Shown here: positions 1-8,900 of the stretch, one piece after another
Layout: every line of letters starts with the position of its first letter
Numbering within the stretch: the first letter of the stretch is position 1
Assembly (NCBI GenBank): GCA_964448185.1
Contig: CAYUVO010000001.1
Coordinates: forward strand, 13,210-77,209
Direction: 5' to 3'
DNA from: OFTM382 sp964448185
Lineage (GTDB): Bacteria > Planctomycetota > Phycisphaerae > Phycisphaerales > UBA1924
DNA: 64,000 bases
Notes under the pieces: generated by a model
Told to the model about the DNA's origin: nothing
Databases searched by the model: none
What the model saw: the letters and a program-made list of their open reading frames with translations, nothing else
Translations under genes and position numbers: made by a program

Positions 1-1851
1 GTGGCGAATGTGCGCGTAGCGACCGACATTGTGGAGTTGATCGCCGAGCACTTGGCGCTGCGTCCCAAGGGCCGCGAGTTTGTGGGGTTGTGCCCGTTTC
101 ATGACGATAAAAACCCGTCGATGTACGTCGTGCCCAACAAGCAGATCTTTCATTGCTTTGTGTGCGGCGCGGGCGGCGATGCGTTCACCTTCATTCAGCG
201 CCACCTCGGGCTCGAGTTCCGCGAGACGTTGGAGCTGCTCGCTCAGCGCGCGGGGATCGAGCTGACGAGGCGCACGGTCGCCGAGAGTGCAAACGCGAGC
301 GGCCCGAGCCGGGGCGAGCTGTGCGAAGCAAACCTGATCGCGCAGCGATTCTTTGCCACGCTACTTGCAAGCGAATCTCACGGCAAGCTCGGACGAGACA
401 CCATCGAACGCCGGGGCATCAGCGCCGAAATGGTTGAACTGTTCGGGATCGGAGTGTCGCCCGATCGGTGGGATGGGCTCATTCGCAAAGCCGATCAGCT
501 CGGGTTCGATCAGCGAATCCTTGTGGCTGCGGGCCTGGTCAAGCCGCGCGACGACGGCTCGGGCTACGACACGTTCCGCAATCGGCTCATGTTCCCGATC
601 TATGACGCCTCGGGCCGGGTGATCGCGTTTGGTGCGCGCAAGCTCAAGGACGAAGACGAGCCCAAGTATCTCAACAGCCCCGAATCAGCGGTGTTCGATA
701 AATCGGCGTCGCTCTTTGGATTGCGTCAGGCCAGCACTTCGATCCGACGCGAGAAAGCGGTCATGGTCGTCGAGGGCTACACCGACGTGATCGCGTGTCA
801 TCAGGCCGGGCTTACGAATGCGGTCGCGAGTTTGGGCACCGCCCTCACCAGCGGGCACGCACGATTGCTCCGGCGTTTGTGTGAACGGATCGTGCTGGTA
901 TTTGATGGCGACGAGGCGGGTCAGCGTGCTGCCGACCGAGCGGTCGAGGTGCTGTTCGCTGAAGCCATTGACGTGGGCGTGGTCACGCTCGATCGGGTCA
1001 GCGATGCTAAAGACCCGGACGAACTGCTCAAGCGTGAGGGCGGCGCGGAGTTGCTGCGCGACGCGGTGGACAATGCGCGCGATCTGTTGGCGTACCGCTA
1101 TGACCGCTTGGCGGCGGAGCTTGCAGGCAGCGGCCCGGCAGCGATGGACAAGGCGGTCCGCGAAGAACTCGCCACGCTCGCTCGCCTCGGACTTGCCAAG
1201 GTACCCCGGTCGAGGCGGGAGCTGATCGTGCGCCGGCTGCGCGAGATCACAGGGTTGAGCGAGCGTGCCTTGGCAGAGGCGCTCCCGACGGGGCGGGCAC
1301 TTTCCGGATCACGCGGAGCGGGGCGCAGACACGCGGATGACCCGTCTGATCCGTCTAACCCGGCATCGGGCGAGATGAACCCTGACCACGCTCGGGGGCC
1401 ATTGAGCCCTGCGGATGCGGCGCTGGGGTGTGTGCTGATCGAGCCCAAGCTGCTCAAGGAGGCGGATGCAGATCAGCGCTCCATGCTCGGGCCTGACGCC
1501 TACGCTCAACCATTCACAAGGGAGATCGCGCGCGTGGTGTTTGACCTCGATGCACGAACAAAGCCGTGGGGACTCGACAGCGTGCTTGGCTCGCTTGATG
1601 ACCCGCAACTGGCAGCCCGGGCGGTCGCCCTCCACGAACAAGTACGAGCCCACACGGCGGACGAGATCGAACGAGTGGAGACGTTGTGGCGAGACTGTTT
1701 GCTACGGCTTGGACGCCGCGCCGAGCAACCAATACCCGCAGCTCCAAAGAGCGATGCCACGCAACGAGCACTGGCAGCGCTCGAACACGCACAGAAACAG
1801 CGGCATACGTTCGGCGATGACATGACGCGGCTGCCAAGGCCAAGAAGATAG
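1..1851 (+). CDS. dnaG: DNA primase, 5' end clipped by the window
   Basis: Synthesises RNA primers at the replication fork, working with the replicative helicase. The N-terminal CHC2 zinc finger is visible (Cys31, His34, Cys52, Cys55 counted from base 1). It is followed by the primase core and a Toprim domain with EGYTD near residue 259 and VFDGDEAG near residue 300, the acidic metal-binding positions. The C-terminal helicase-binding region is poorly conserved and proline/serine rich around residues 440-470. The frame is already open at base 1 with GTG, and the family normally has about 10 more residues before the TDIVELI helix, so the true start probably lies upstream. rpoD follows 75 bp downstream, the usual dnaG-rpoD order. 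Identification is secure; only the start is uncertain. Confidence 0.96.
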   Translation: MANVRVATDIVELIAEHLALRPKGREFVGLCPFHDDKNPSMYVVPNKQIFHCFVCGAGGDAFTFIQRHLGLEFRETLELLAQRAGIELTRRTVAESANASGPSRGELCEANLIAQRFFATLLASESHGKLGRDTIERRGISAEMVELFGIGVSPDRWDGLIRKADQLGFDQRILVAAGLVKPRDDGSGYDTFRNRLMFPIYDASGRVIAFGARKLKDEDEPKYLNSPESAVFDKSASLFGLRQASTSIRREKAVMVVEGYTDVIACHQAGLTNAVASLGTALTSGHARLLRRLCERIVLVFDGDEAGQRAADRAVEVLFAEAIDVGVVTLDRVSDAKDPDELLKREGGAELLRDAVDNARDLLAYRYDRLAAELAGSGPAAMDKAVREELATLARLGLAKVPRSRRELIVRRLREITGLSERALAEALPTGRALSGSRGAGRRHADDPSDPSNPASGEMNPDHARGPLSPADAALGCVLIEPKLLKEADADQRSMLGPDAYAQPFTREIARVVFDLDARTKPWGLDSVLGSLDDPQLAARAVALHEQVRAHTADEIERVETLWRDCLLRLGRRAEQPIPAAPKSDATQRALAALEHAQKQRHTFGDDMTRLPRPRR

Positions 1852-1926
1852 AGCGAAGTAAGACACGCGGCGCGAAGCCGCCACAGGGAGGCTTGCTATA
1901 ACGGCGGCCAACCAAGGGAGTCGGAA

Positions 1927-3807
1927 GTGATCCAAGACCTGCACCCAGCGGTACGCGAGCTGCTCGCCCTCGGCAAAGACCGGGGCTGGTTGAGCTACGA
2001 GGAGATCAACAACACGATCCCCGACTCGATGGTCGAACCCGACAAGCTCGATGAGCTGTTGGTGCTGATCGACCGCATGGGACTTGAGCTTGTTGACGAG
2101 CTCGAGTTCAAGGCTCGGCTCCACCGCGAGTCGCTGCGTCAGGGCAAAGAAGCAGGACCCAATCCACTTGCCAACACCCCGCTGGGCGGCATGGGCCCCG
2201 GACTGCCCGGAGGCGTGGGCGGCGTGCGGGCGATGAGTGTCTCGGGCGGCGAGCGCGGGCATGTGGACGCCAAGCTCCGCCAACAAGTGGCCGACGCCAA
2301 AGAGATTGATCCTGATGCTGAGAAGGAAGTGGCCGAAGCGGCGAAACTCGATCCCGAGGCGTTGCAGCGAGAACTCGTAGTCGACGGCAGCGGCGACTCT
2401 TCACGCCGAATCGACGACCCGGTACGGATGTACCTCTCGCAGATGGGCTCGATCCCGCTGCTCACAAGGCCCGAAGAAATCCGCCTCGCCAAGAAGGTCG
2501 AAACCACACGGATGATCTTCCGTCGGCGTTGTCTGGGGAGCGACTACCTCGCGGCGCGTGCAGCCGAGACGCTCCGGCAGGTGTCGGCGGGCGAGCTGCC
2601 GTTCGACCGGACGATGCGTGTTTCGACCGCTGAGCCCGACCATAAGGCCAAGCTGGCCAAGCGGATCCCCGCGAATCTGCCCACCATCGAGAAGCTCGGC
2701 GAACTCAACCGCGACGATTGGGAGTTGCTCGCGACAACCACCGGCAAGAAGGCCGAGGTAATCCGCGAGCGCATGTCCAACCGCCAGCGGCGGAGCGCAG
2801 CGTTGATCGAGGAGTTGTGTTTGCGGACGGGCAAGATCGTGCCGTTGATGCGCAAGCTGCGGTCGATCAGTCTGAAGATGAGCGACCTTGCTGCGAATCT
2901 TGAGGAGGCTTCCAAGCATCCCAAGCGGTACGAGGACGAGGATGTCGAAGTCACACGCGAAGAGCTCGCCGGGCTTGAAGCGCTCGTGCTCGAAACACCC
3001 GAAACGCTCGAGCGAAGACTCGCGAGCATCTCGACGGTGTTCTGGGAATACGAGCAAGCCAAACGCGACCTCTCGGGCGGCAACCTCCGGCTGGTCGTTT
3101 CGATCGCCAAGAAGTATCGCAACCGCGGGCTGAGCTTTCTGGACATCATCCAGGAGGGCAACACGGGTCTGATGCGTGCGGTGGACAAGTACGAGTACCG
3201 CCGAGGGTTCAAGTTCTCGACGTATGCGACGTGGTGGATCCGTCAGGCGATCACGCGGGCGATCGCTGACCATGCCCGGACGATCCGCATCCCGGTCCAC
3301 ATGATCGAGACGATGACCCGTCTGCGTGGCATGGAGAAGGACATCCAGCAGAAGACCGGGATCGAGCCGACGCTCGAAGAGCTCGCCGAGTACGCGGAGA
3401 TGAGCCCCGAAGAGGTCCGCCGGGTGATGAAGATTTCCAAGCATCCCGCGAGCCTCGATCGGCCCGTGGGTGAAAGCGAGGACAGCCACTTCGGCGACTT
3501 CATCGAAGACCACAGCCAGGCCCCGCCCGGCGAAGCGGCCTCGCAAGCCATGCTCAAGAATCGCATCGAAGCGGTCCTCAAAACGCTCACCTACCGCGAA
3601 CGCGAGATCATCAAGCTCCGCTATGGCATAGGCGATGGGTACACCTACACCCTCGAAGAAGTCGGACGGATCTTTAAGGTCACCCGCGAACGGGTCCGGC
3701 AGGTCGAAGCCAAAGCGATCCGCAAACTCCAGCACCCGGTCCGCAGCCGAAAGCTCCGGGGCTTTGTGGATGTGGACGAAGTGAGCAACGCTCCGAACGA
3801 TCGCTGA
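1927..3807 (+). CDS. rpoD: Primary sigma factor RpoD (sigma-70)
   Basis: Housekeeping sigma subunit that directs RNA polymerase to -35/-10 promoters. Residues 1-60 look like the acidic region 1.1. Region 1.2 starts near residue 163 (DDPVRMYLSQMG). A non-conserved segment of roughly 150 residues precedes region 2, near residues 380-440, which carries the GNLRLVVSIAKKY core helix and the FSTYATWWIRQAI recognition helix. Regions 3 and 4 follow, with the helix-turn-helix EVGRIFKVTRERVRQ near residue 575. The start is GTG, preceded by AGGGAG at about 7 nt. At 626 residues it is within the normal range for group 1 sigma factors. It follows dnaG as in the classical macromolecular synthesis operon. 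Confidence 0.97.
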   Translation: MIQDLHPAVRELLALGKDRGWLSYEEINNTIPDSMVEPDKLDELLVLIDRMGLELVDELEFKARLHRESLRQGKEAGPNPLANTPLGGMGPGLPGGVGGVRAMSVSGGERGHVDAKLRQQVADAKEIDPDAEKEVAEAAKLDPEALQRELVVDGSGDSSRRIDDPVRMYLSQMGSIPLLTRPEEIRLAKKVETTRMIFRRRCLGSDYLAARAAETLRQVSAGELPFDRTMRVSTAEPDHKAKLAKRIPANLPTIEKLGELNRDDWELLATTTGKKAEVIRERMSNRQRRSAALIEELCLRTGKIVPLMRKLRSISLKMSDLAANLEEASKHPKRYEDEDVEVTREELAGLEALVLETPETLERRLASISTVFWEYEQAKRDLSGGNLRLVVSIAKKYRNRGLSFLDIIQEGNTGLMRAVDKYEYRRGFKFSTYATWWIRQAITRAIADHARTIRIPVHMIETMTRLRGMEKDIQQKTGIEPTLEELAEYAEMSPEEVRRVMKISKHPASLDRPVGESEDSHFGDFIEDHSQAPPGEAASQAMLKNRIEAVLKTLTYREREIIKLRYGIGDGYTYTLEEVGRIFKVTRERVRQVEAKAIRKLQHPVRSRKLRGFVDVDEVSNAPNDR

Positions 3808-3840
3808 GCCGACGAGCGAGCCCATCTAGGAGAGTAACCG

Positions 3841-4224
3841 ATGATTCGAATCAGCTACCTCATGAGACGATTGCCCGGCTTGAGCTTGGAAGAGTTTCAG
3901 TCTTACTGGAGCGAGAAGCACCCGAAAGCGGCCCCTCAAGATGCGTTCTCGTTGCTCGGCGTCAAGCGTTTCGTTCAGGTGCTTCCGCTGGACACCGATG
4001 CTCGTGATCTTGTCGTTGGCCCACGAACAGGACTGGCTGAGCCGTTTGATGGCATGGCCGAACTCTGGGTAGACAGCATCGAGGCGCTGAAAAGCAACTG
4101 GTCAACCGAAAAAGCCAAGCAGTACATCAAGATTTTCTACGAGGACGAGCAAAACTTCATCGACTGGAGTCGGTCGACAATCTTGGTTTCAAAGGTGATC
4201 AATGTTTTTGGAGATCCGAAGTGA
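3841..4224 (+). CDS. EthD-domain protein
   Basis: A 127-residue protein of the dimeric alpha/beta-barrel (ferredoxin-like) superfamily. The N-terminus IRISYLMRRLPGLSLEEFQSYW followed by EKHP matches the EthD family, whose members are small homodimers linked to oxidative or degradative pathways; the reaction of this one is unknown. A good ribosome site (AGGAG) lies 7 nt before the ATG. It sits 33 bp after rpoD and may be co-transcribed with it. The next gene is convergent. No signal peptide or cofactor motif is visible. Family assignment is fairly sure; no specific substrate should be inferred. Confidence 0.75.
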   Translation: MIRISYLMRRLPGLSLEEFQSYWSEKHPKAAPQDAFSLLGVKRFVQVLPLDTDARDLVVGPRTGLAEPFDGMAELWVDSIEALKSNWSTEKAKQYIKIFYEDEQNFIDWSRSTILVSKVINVFGDPK

Positions 4225-4294
4225 TCCCTGAAACGAACAAAGCCTCCGACATGCTCGCCGATGCATTCCTATCTCATAATCGGCTCGCTGTGAG

Positions 4295-4768
4295 TTAGAG
4301 CTGATTGGCTTTGTCGAGCCAGCCCAGCAGGCGGTCCGCGGACATCACGCCCGAGGTGCGGGCGACTTCTTTGCCTTCGCGGAAGTAGACGAGAGTGGGT
4401 AAGGAGCTGATACCGAGTTGCTCCGCATCAGCGTTGGCACCGGTCGCGTCGAGGTAGGCGGTCGTCACGTTGTTGGCGTCGATCCATTGGGTAAATCGTT
4501 CGTCGGATAATGCGCCGCGTTTGAGGGACTGGCACGGGCCGCACCAGTCGGCGGTGGCGAAGGCAAGAACGGTTCCATCGCCCGCGGTTTGGAAGGCATC
4601 ATCAAGGGTGCTGTGCGACTCGAAGACCACAGGAGTGGGCGCGTGGCCCCCGCCAAGCATGGCCTTGAGATACATCCCGACCAAGAAGATGGCACCAATG
4701 ACCATGACGGCCTTGAGAACACCGGCAAGCATGGACGGCTTTTGATAGGCTAATGGTTGAACTGGCAT
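4295..4768 (-). CDS. Membrane-anchored thioredoxin-like protein
   Basis: A 157-residue thiol-disulfide oxidoreductase. An N-terminal hydrophobic segment (about residues 14-38) should anchor it in the inner membrane with the catalytic domain outside. A thioredoxin fold follows with ATADWCGPCQSLKRG, the WCGPC active site, and the cis-proline loop SSLPTLVYF. The open frame extends 26 codons further upstream, but the ATG at 4768 directly precedes the membrane segment and gives the more sensible N-terminus. It is divergent from the racemase-like gene. The likely role is reduction or isomerisation of envelope proteins; partners cannot be read from context. Confidence 0.85.
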   Translation of the reverse strand: MPVQPLAYQKPSMLAGVLKAVMVIGAIFLVGMYLKAMLGGGHAPTPVVFESHSTLDDAFQTAGDGTVLAFATADWCGPCQSLKRGALSDERFTQWIDANNVTTAYLDATGANADAEQLGISSLPTLVYFREGKEVARTSGVMSADRLLGWLDKANQL

Positions 4769-4945
4769 GAGAAACCGTATTCCCCAGCGGGTCGGAATGT
4801 TCCACGAACATGGCACAGAACATGCCCACAGGCGTACAGAAAACATGGGGATTGACGCCGAGGCCCAAAGAGTGGACTATCGGGCGTTGGTTCGGGCATC
4901 CTGAGAGATACGTTGGATTGAATCACGAACGGAGCTTGGCAGACT

Positions 4946-5665
4946 GTGATTGCACACATCGGCATCGTGGGCGTGAGCCCTGAGGGCGCAGCGCTGTTCT
5001 ATCAACAGATCACGCGAGAGTTATCGCGCCGGCTCGGGCAGGGTGAAGGCTCGGCGTCGCACCCAAGGCTCACCCTCCACAACAAACCCATCGGGCTCTA
5101 TCTCAAGGCTCTGCGAGCCAACGACTGGGTGACGGTGTCTGATTTACTGGCCCGATCCGCGGAGGTGCTCGCTCAGGTCGGGGCTGATTTTTGTCTCACG
5201 CCCGACCACGCGGTTCAGCACGGCGTCCAGTCCGCCTCGGACTCAAGCCCGATCCCTTGGCTCTCGATGCCCGACTTGGTCGCAGATGCGTTGAGCAAGC
5301 ACGGGATGCAATCCGTGGGCATTCTCGGGACCAACTGGGTTGCTCGGGGCTCGACGTACCAGACGCTGCTCGGGCTCCGGGGGATCAAAGTGGTGGCACC
5401 GCCCGAGGCTGAGAGCGATCGGCTCGATCAGATTGTGTTCGATGAGTTGCTCTATGGCCGGGTCGATGAAGATTCAACTCGGTTTGTTCGTAGTTTGATC
5501 GAGTGGTTCAAGGACCGCGGCTGCGAGGGTGTGATCGTGGCGGGTTCGGAGATTCCGTTGGTTTTGCCGCGAACTGGGTGTCCGCTGCCCTTGATCGATG
5601 CTTCGGAGATTCTGGCCTCAGGGGCTGTGGACCGAGCCCTTGGCGGACGGGTCAAGCCCGCGTAA
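4946..5665 (+). CDS. Aspartate/glutamate racemase-family protein lacking both catalytic cysteines
   Basis: A 239-residue member of the Asp/Glu racemase superfamily. The N-terminal IGIVGVSPEGAALFYQQI, the middle VGILGTNWVARGSTYQ and the LIDASEILA end are characteristic. Active members use two cysteines, one in a CTNTxH- or CPDN-like loop and one in GCTEI. Here the first loop reads ADFCLTPDHAVQ (Thr85-Pro86 at the cysteine position, with a stray Cys83) and the second reads VAGSEI (Gly200 in place of cysteine). If the alignment is right, two-base racemisation is impossible and the protein may be a lyase-like variant, a binding protein or a decayed enzyme. The frame is intact with normal coding character, so it is probably under selection. 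It is followed by the giant surface-protein gene. Confidence 0.8.
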   Translation: MIAHIGIVGVSPEGAALFYQQITRELSRRLGQGEGSASHPRLTLHNKPIGLYLKALRANDWVTVSDLLARSAEVLAQVGADFCLTPDHAVQHGVQSASDSSPIPWLSMPDLVADALSKHGMQSVGILGTNWVARGSTYQTLLGLRGIKVVAPPEAESDRLDQIVFDELLYGRVDEDSTRFVRSLIEWFKDRGCEGVIVAGSEIPLVLPRTGCPLPLIDASEILASGAVDRALGGRVKPA

Positions 5666-5812
5666 CGGGTTGCCCGGCGAGTCTTGGGCGGATGAAAGAC
5701 CCCGATCTGGGATTGGATGCAACCCGAGAGTTGCGGCCGCGAATGAAAAACTGTCCGAGATCGTGATGTTGCCTAGACGCGGCATGGAAGATTCGTGTAG
5801 ACTCGGGCTGGT

Positions 5813-5847
5813 GTTCTGAGCTTGACCACGTGGAGTGGGCTCAGAAC
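5813..5847. promoter_or_regulatory. 9-bp perfect inverted repeat in the leader of the giant surface protein
   Basis: GTTCTGAGC (5813-5821) and GCTCAGAAC (5839-5847) are perfect inverted arms around a 17-nt loop that itself contains the palindrome CCACGTGG. There is no T-run after it, so a simple intrinsic terminator is unlikely. It lies 93 bp before the start of the large exported protein and 150 bp after the racemase-like gene, so an operator or 5'-leader hairpin is possible. The rest of 5666..5939 shows no gene. Confidence 0.4.
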
Positions 5848-5939
5848 TGTGAATCGGCACCGCTCCACGCCCCGCCCCCTCAACGGTGCCCAGATCGGAT
5901 CCCACCCGCTACTCTCCTTGATTCATAGAGGAGAGATGA

Positions 5940-8900
5940 ATGGGTGAACCGGTCAAAGAACACAAGGTTGATCTGGGGAAGATCGACCGAATAATCCTCC
6001 GACGAAATGTCGCCAGGGAGATTGCCATGAGCACTGTGGCCCGAATTGAATCGCTGCTCCGTCGCCGAAACGTTGCACGCTTGCAGAAATCAGTTGGACA
6101 AACTGTCAGTCTCGATCAACTCGAACAGCGGATCGTGCTCGACGGGGTTCCGGGGCTCGCTGACGGGTTCAACAACGCCCAGCTCATCACGCTCAACGGC
6201 GCCGGTGTCGGGACGTTCGCCGATCCGATCAACGAGATCGGCGACGACGACCTGTTCCGGATCGATCTCACCTCGCTCGACTTCGTTCGCATCCTTGCCG
6301 ATGCCGACAAGGGCGCGGGTCAGACGGCTCAACAGTTCGCCGATCGGGTCGATACCCGCATCGAGCTCTACGACGCCGACGGCCTCTTGGTCCAAACAGC
6401 GACCAACTCGGGCAACCTCACCCCGGCGGTCGATCCCACCGAAGCCTTCATCGGATTCGTGCCCGATGCTGCGGACTTTGTGGGCGGCACCGCGACGTAC
6501 TTCATCCGCGTCCTCAGCGATCAGATGGCGGGCGAAACCGCGACCGGCGGCTACACGATCCGCGTCAATGCGCTCTCGGACGGCAACTTCCCAGCGGTCA
6601 ACCCCGCGGCACCTGGTGCGAGCATCGTCGCTGGCAGCTTCACACGCCAGCTTCAGGACCGCGTCTTCAAGCTCATCAACGGCTCGAACGCCGCGTTCGA
6701 CAGCCTCGTGACCATGAGCGCGTTCGACGGCAACGGCACATTCGACACACGCCTCGATATCTACGACGCCTCGGGCAACCTCGTCCGCTCTGACAGCCAA
6801 TCGGGCGCGGTGACCAACGCCTTCTTGACCTTCAAGGGCGATCCGAGCGAGACGTACTACGTCCGCCTACGCAGCGATGAGTTTGGACCGACGACCGCGT
6901 TCTCGCAGGTCGGGGTGAACATCGTCGCCAATCCGATCGGGCAAGCGATCAACTTTGATCCGGTGCGGCGGATTTTTCAATCTGGACGCGCCGTGGATGG
7001 TGGCGGCACGGAACTCCTGACCTTTGTGCCGCAGGGTAGTGGTCGCTCGATTTTATCAGGACAGCCAACGCCAGTCCCCTTCGGCTCACTCACAGATCCT
7101 ACGTTCACACTGTTTGACAGCGCCGGTCAGACCTTGGCTGTGAGCGTCGATTTCTTCGGCAACAGCCCGCAGATCGATATTGCGTTGACCGCTGGAGAGA
7201 CCTATTACCTCGTCGTTGATAACTTCAGTTCAGGTGGAGGTCTGTACGACCTGCTCGCTGAAGCAAACGCCACTTCCGAAGAGTTTGGCAACGTTGACGA
7301 TCATGCCGACGCGGGCGAGTTTGGTCTTGCGACGCCGATCGTCTGGCAATGGCAAGGCCCCACGGGTCAGCTCAACGGCACCAACGCCACGGTCGCCCAC
7401 GACCCCGCGGGCTTTGCTCCTCCCGGTCCCCCGCCCTTCGCAGCCTCGACCGATAAAGCAAACGTACTCGTAGGCCAAGCCTCGGGACGCATTGGTCTCG
7501 GTGGTGACAGCGACCTCTTCTTGTTCGTGCCGCCGGTTGACATGCTCGGCGATTTCGAGGGTCGCGATGACGCTGCACAGGGTGACCGGCTCTGGTTCCC
7601 GGGTTTCCTGCCCTCGAGCAGGGTGGAGATTCAGGTCCAGCCGTTCGCTCCGGATGTAGTTGATCCACTTTCACCTCTTTTCAACTTCATCAATGGCCCG
7701 ACGATTCGAGTCTTTGATTCGCGGGCCAATCTCGTCTTCGAGCGTGTCACCGGCGAAACATTCTTCTTGGGCATCGGGCCTGCCTCAGGTGCCATCGACC
7801 CCTCCCGCTATCCCGCAGCGTTCGACTTCCCGATGACCGATGCGACCCAGTTTACGCGTGGAGCGGAAGCCGACTTCGACTACAGCTTCGAGGTCTGGGG
7901 CGGCGAGCCGTACTACATCGAAGTCAGCGACACCGGCTCGGGGCGGTACACGGTAGAGGTCATCGTTGACGCTGCACCCGATCCGACCGACCCATTGGTG
8001 AACATCACCACCGGAGGTGGATTCCCTGGAAGCACCGATGGTTCGACGGGCAACCCCGAGTCGGGTGGCTTTGGTGTCGCAGGCAACCCGACCTCACTCA
8101 TCAAAGAGTCGTACGACGGACAGCCCACGTTCCCGATTCCCAACGCTATCTTCGCGAACGCCCCTGAGTTGTCGCTCCCGGCGCTGACGGGTGATCTCCG
8201 CGCGGGTGAGGGTGCAAGCAACGGCTACTTCGACAACAGCACGCCCTTCGAGCGTGCGTTTAGCATGCGTGGTGCTGCGATTCCTGAAGGCCCCCCGGCA
8301 CCCTCTTTGATTGCATTCCCGGGCGTCATCGGCGCTGGTCTCGCCGTGCTTTACGAATCCGCGGGCTTGGGCATCGAGCACCCACTCGACACCGACATGT
8401 TCCGCTTCCGCGCTTCGCGGACGGGCTTTGTCGAGATCCGCATCAACACGTCGAACATCACGGACACGTTTACCTACGTCGAGGCTGATTTCTTGGCCGA
8501 TGAGGTCAACGACATGCCTCCGATGATGGCTGACGGCACGGTTGAAACCAAGACCAAGACGTATGACAGCCTGCTGCGCTCGGGTCTTCGCGTCTTCAAC
8601 AATGACCTCGAACAGGTCGGGTTCTCCAACGGCAACGACGCGATTCGCGGCGTTCAGGATGCACAGTTCTTCGGCACGATCGACGGTGACGACGACACCA
8701 TGAACGGGATCCAGCCCTTCAACTTCACCGACCGCGATGCGAGATTGGTCATCCCTGTCGTGCAAGGCGAGCAATATTACATCCAGGTCGAGAGCGGCGA
8801 GCTCGCCAACTATCAAGCTCATATCGCGGGCACCGGCGCAGAGCAGGTCAACTGGGCGAACATCATCGGCTCTTACGAGCTGCTCGTGCACACGACCTTC

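Noticed and set aside
2401..3825. 474-codon open frame on the minus strand opposite rpoD
   Set aside because: It is a shadow of the rpoD codons; no homology, and rpoD is certain.
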